From: Cucumis sativus
Taxonomy: Eukaryota > Streptophyta > Magnoliopsida > Cucurbitales > Cucurbitaceae
Reading direction: 5' to 3'
Length of the DNA: 64,000 nucleotides
Assembly (NCBI RefSeq): GCF_000004075.3
Contig: NC_026656.2
Span: 10,168,001 to 10,232,000, forward strand
Each line of letters begins with the position of its first letter. Positions within the stretch are counted from its first letter, which is position 1. The notes below the pieces were generated by a model. It saw nothing but the letters and a program-made list of their open reading frames with translations, was not told the origin of the DNA and did not search any database. Of the stretch, positions 63,701 through 64,000 are shown in pieces. A program made the translations under genes and the position numbers.

Positions 63701-64000
63701 ATTTTCTTCTAAATAATATTATTGTTTTTTTTTATTATATTATCTTTAAATTCTATTATTATTATTTCTCATTTTAGATTTTTTTTTTTGTTAAATTTAG
63801 TGTGGTATTTGCATAACTTTCCTCTCTAAGTAAAGTCAAAAGGTTTAATCAAAATTAAAATAAAAGCTTCTTTCAAAAAATAAATGGCCTTTTGGTAATT
63901 AGAATAATATAATATTCTTATTTATCGTTTCTAATTTGTTAATGCAAAGATTATTATTTAAAACTAATTTTTTAAAATCCAAAAATTAAAAGTTCCACAC

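Noticed and set aside
63445..63777. 110-residue plus-strand frame
   Set aside because: It begins with a true ATG but shows no recognised domain and runs into T-rich sequence; kept only as a GC-richer island.

Overview
This is a 64 kb piece of plant nuclear DNA. It is AT-rich, with long intergenic stretches of decayed retroelements, and its genes are split by GT-AG introns. Every recognised protein is a plant-type family member: a phragmoplast kinesin, a COP1-interacting protein, a plant casein kinase 1-like kinase and an EAR-motif zinc finger. The short inverted-repeat element near 14.1-14.7 kb and the tRNA-like cassettes recall Cucumis (melon/cucumber) DNA, so a cucurbit is my best guess. 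That is inference and no search was run.

Layout. 0-5.2 kb is retroelement debris: a Ty1/copia pol tail, an LTR with a primer-binding-like site, a 24-bp minisatellite and a gypsy gag-like remnant on the minus strand. A small intronless gene of unknown function lies at 5.2 kb. A PMP22/Mpv17 peroxisomal membrane protein gene (minus, 7 exons) spans 7.1-10.0 kb and has an LTR-like insertion in its last intron. 10-15.4 kb is intergenic, with a diverged direct duplication broken by an inverted-repeat element. KIN-10A/PAKRP2 kinesin (plus, 6 exons) occupies 15.6-19.0 kb and ribosomal protein L14 (plus, 5 exons) 20.1-21.3 kb. A PP2C-like gene that appears to have lost its catalytic residues (plus, 5 exons) lies at 24.2-26.2 kb, and a COP1-interacting protein 7-like gene (minus, 13 coding exons) at 28.4-35.8 kb. 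36-43 kb is intergenic, with a 54-base poly(G) run and a SINE-like element. An intronless single C2H2 zinc finger with a C-terminal EAR motif (minus) lies at 43.0-43.5 kb. A PP2A B''-type regulatory subunit (minus, 12 exons) spans 49.1-53.2 kb and is flanked on both sides by LINE-like remnants. A casein kinase 1-like gene (minus, 14 exons) spans 56.1-60.1 kb. The last 4 kb holds no gene I can support.

The genes look like ordinary independent plant loci; I see no operon, cluster or obvious new system. The points most worth following are the PP2C-like protein lacking its metal-binding aspartates, leader and promoter architecture (MSA-like boxes at the kinesin, a Site II cluster at RPL14, uORFs at the CIP7-like and PP2A genes), the G-rich tracts, and the nested repeat history around 13-15 kb. 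Exon boundaries were placed by hand from GT/AG sites, reading frame and family similarity recalled from memory. Each joined CDS comes to a whole number of codons, but none has been checked against transcripts.
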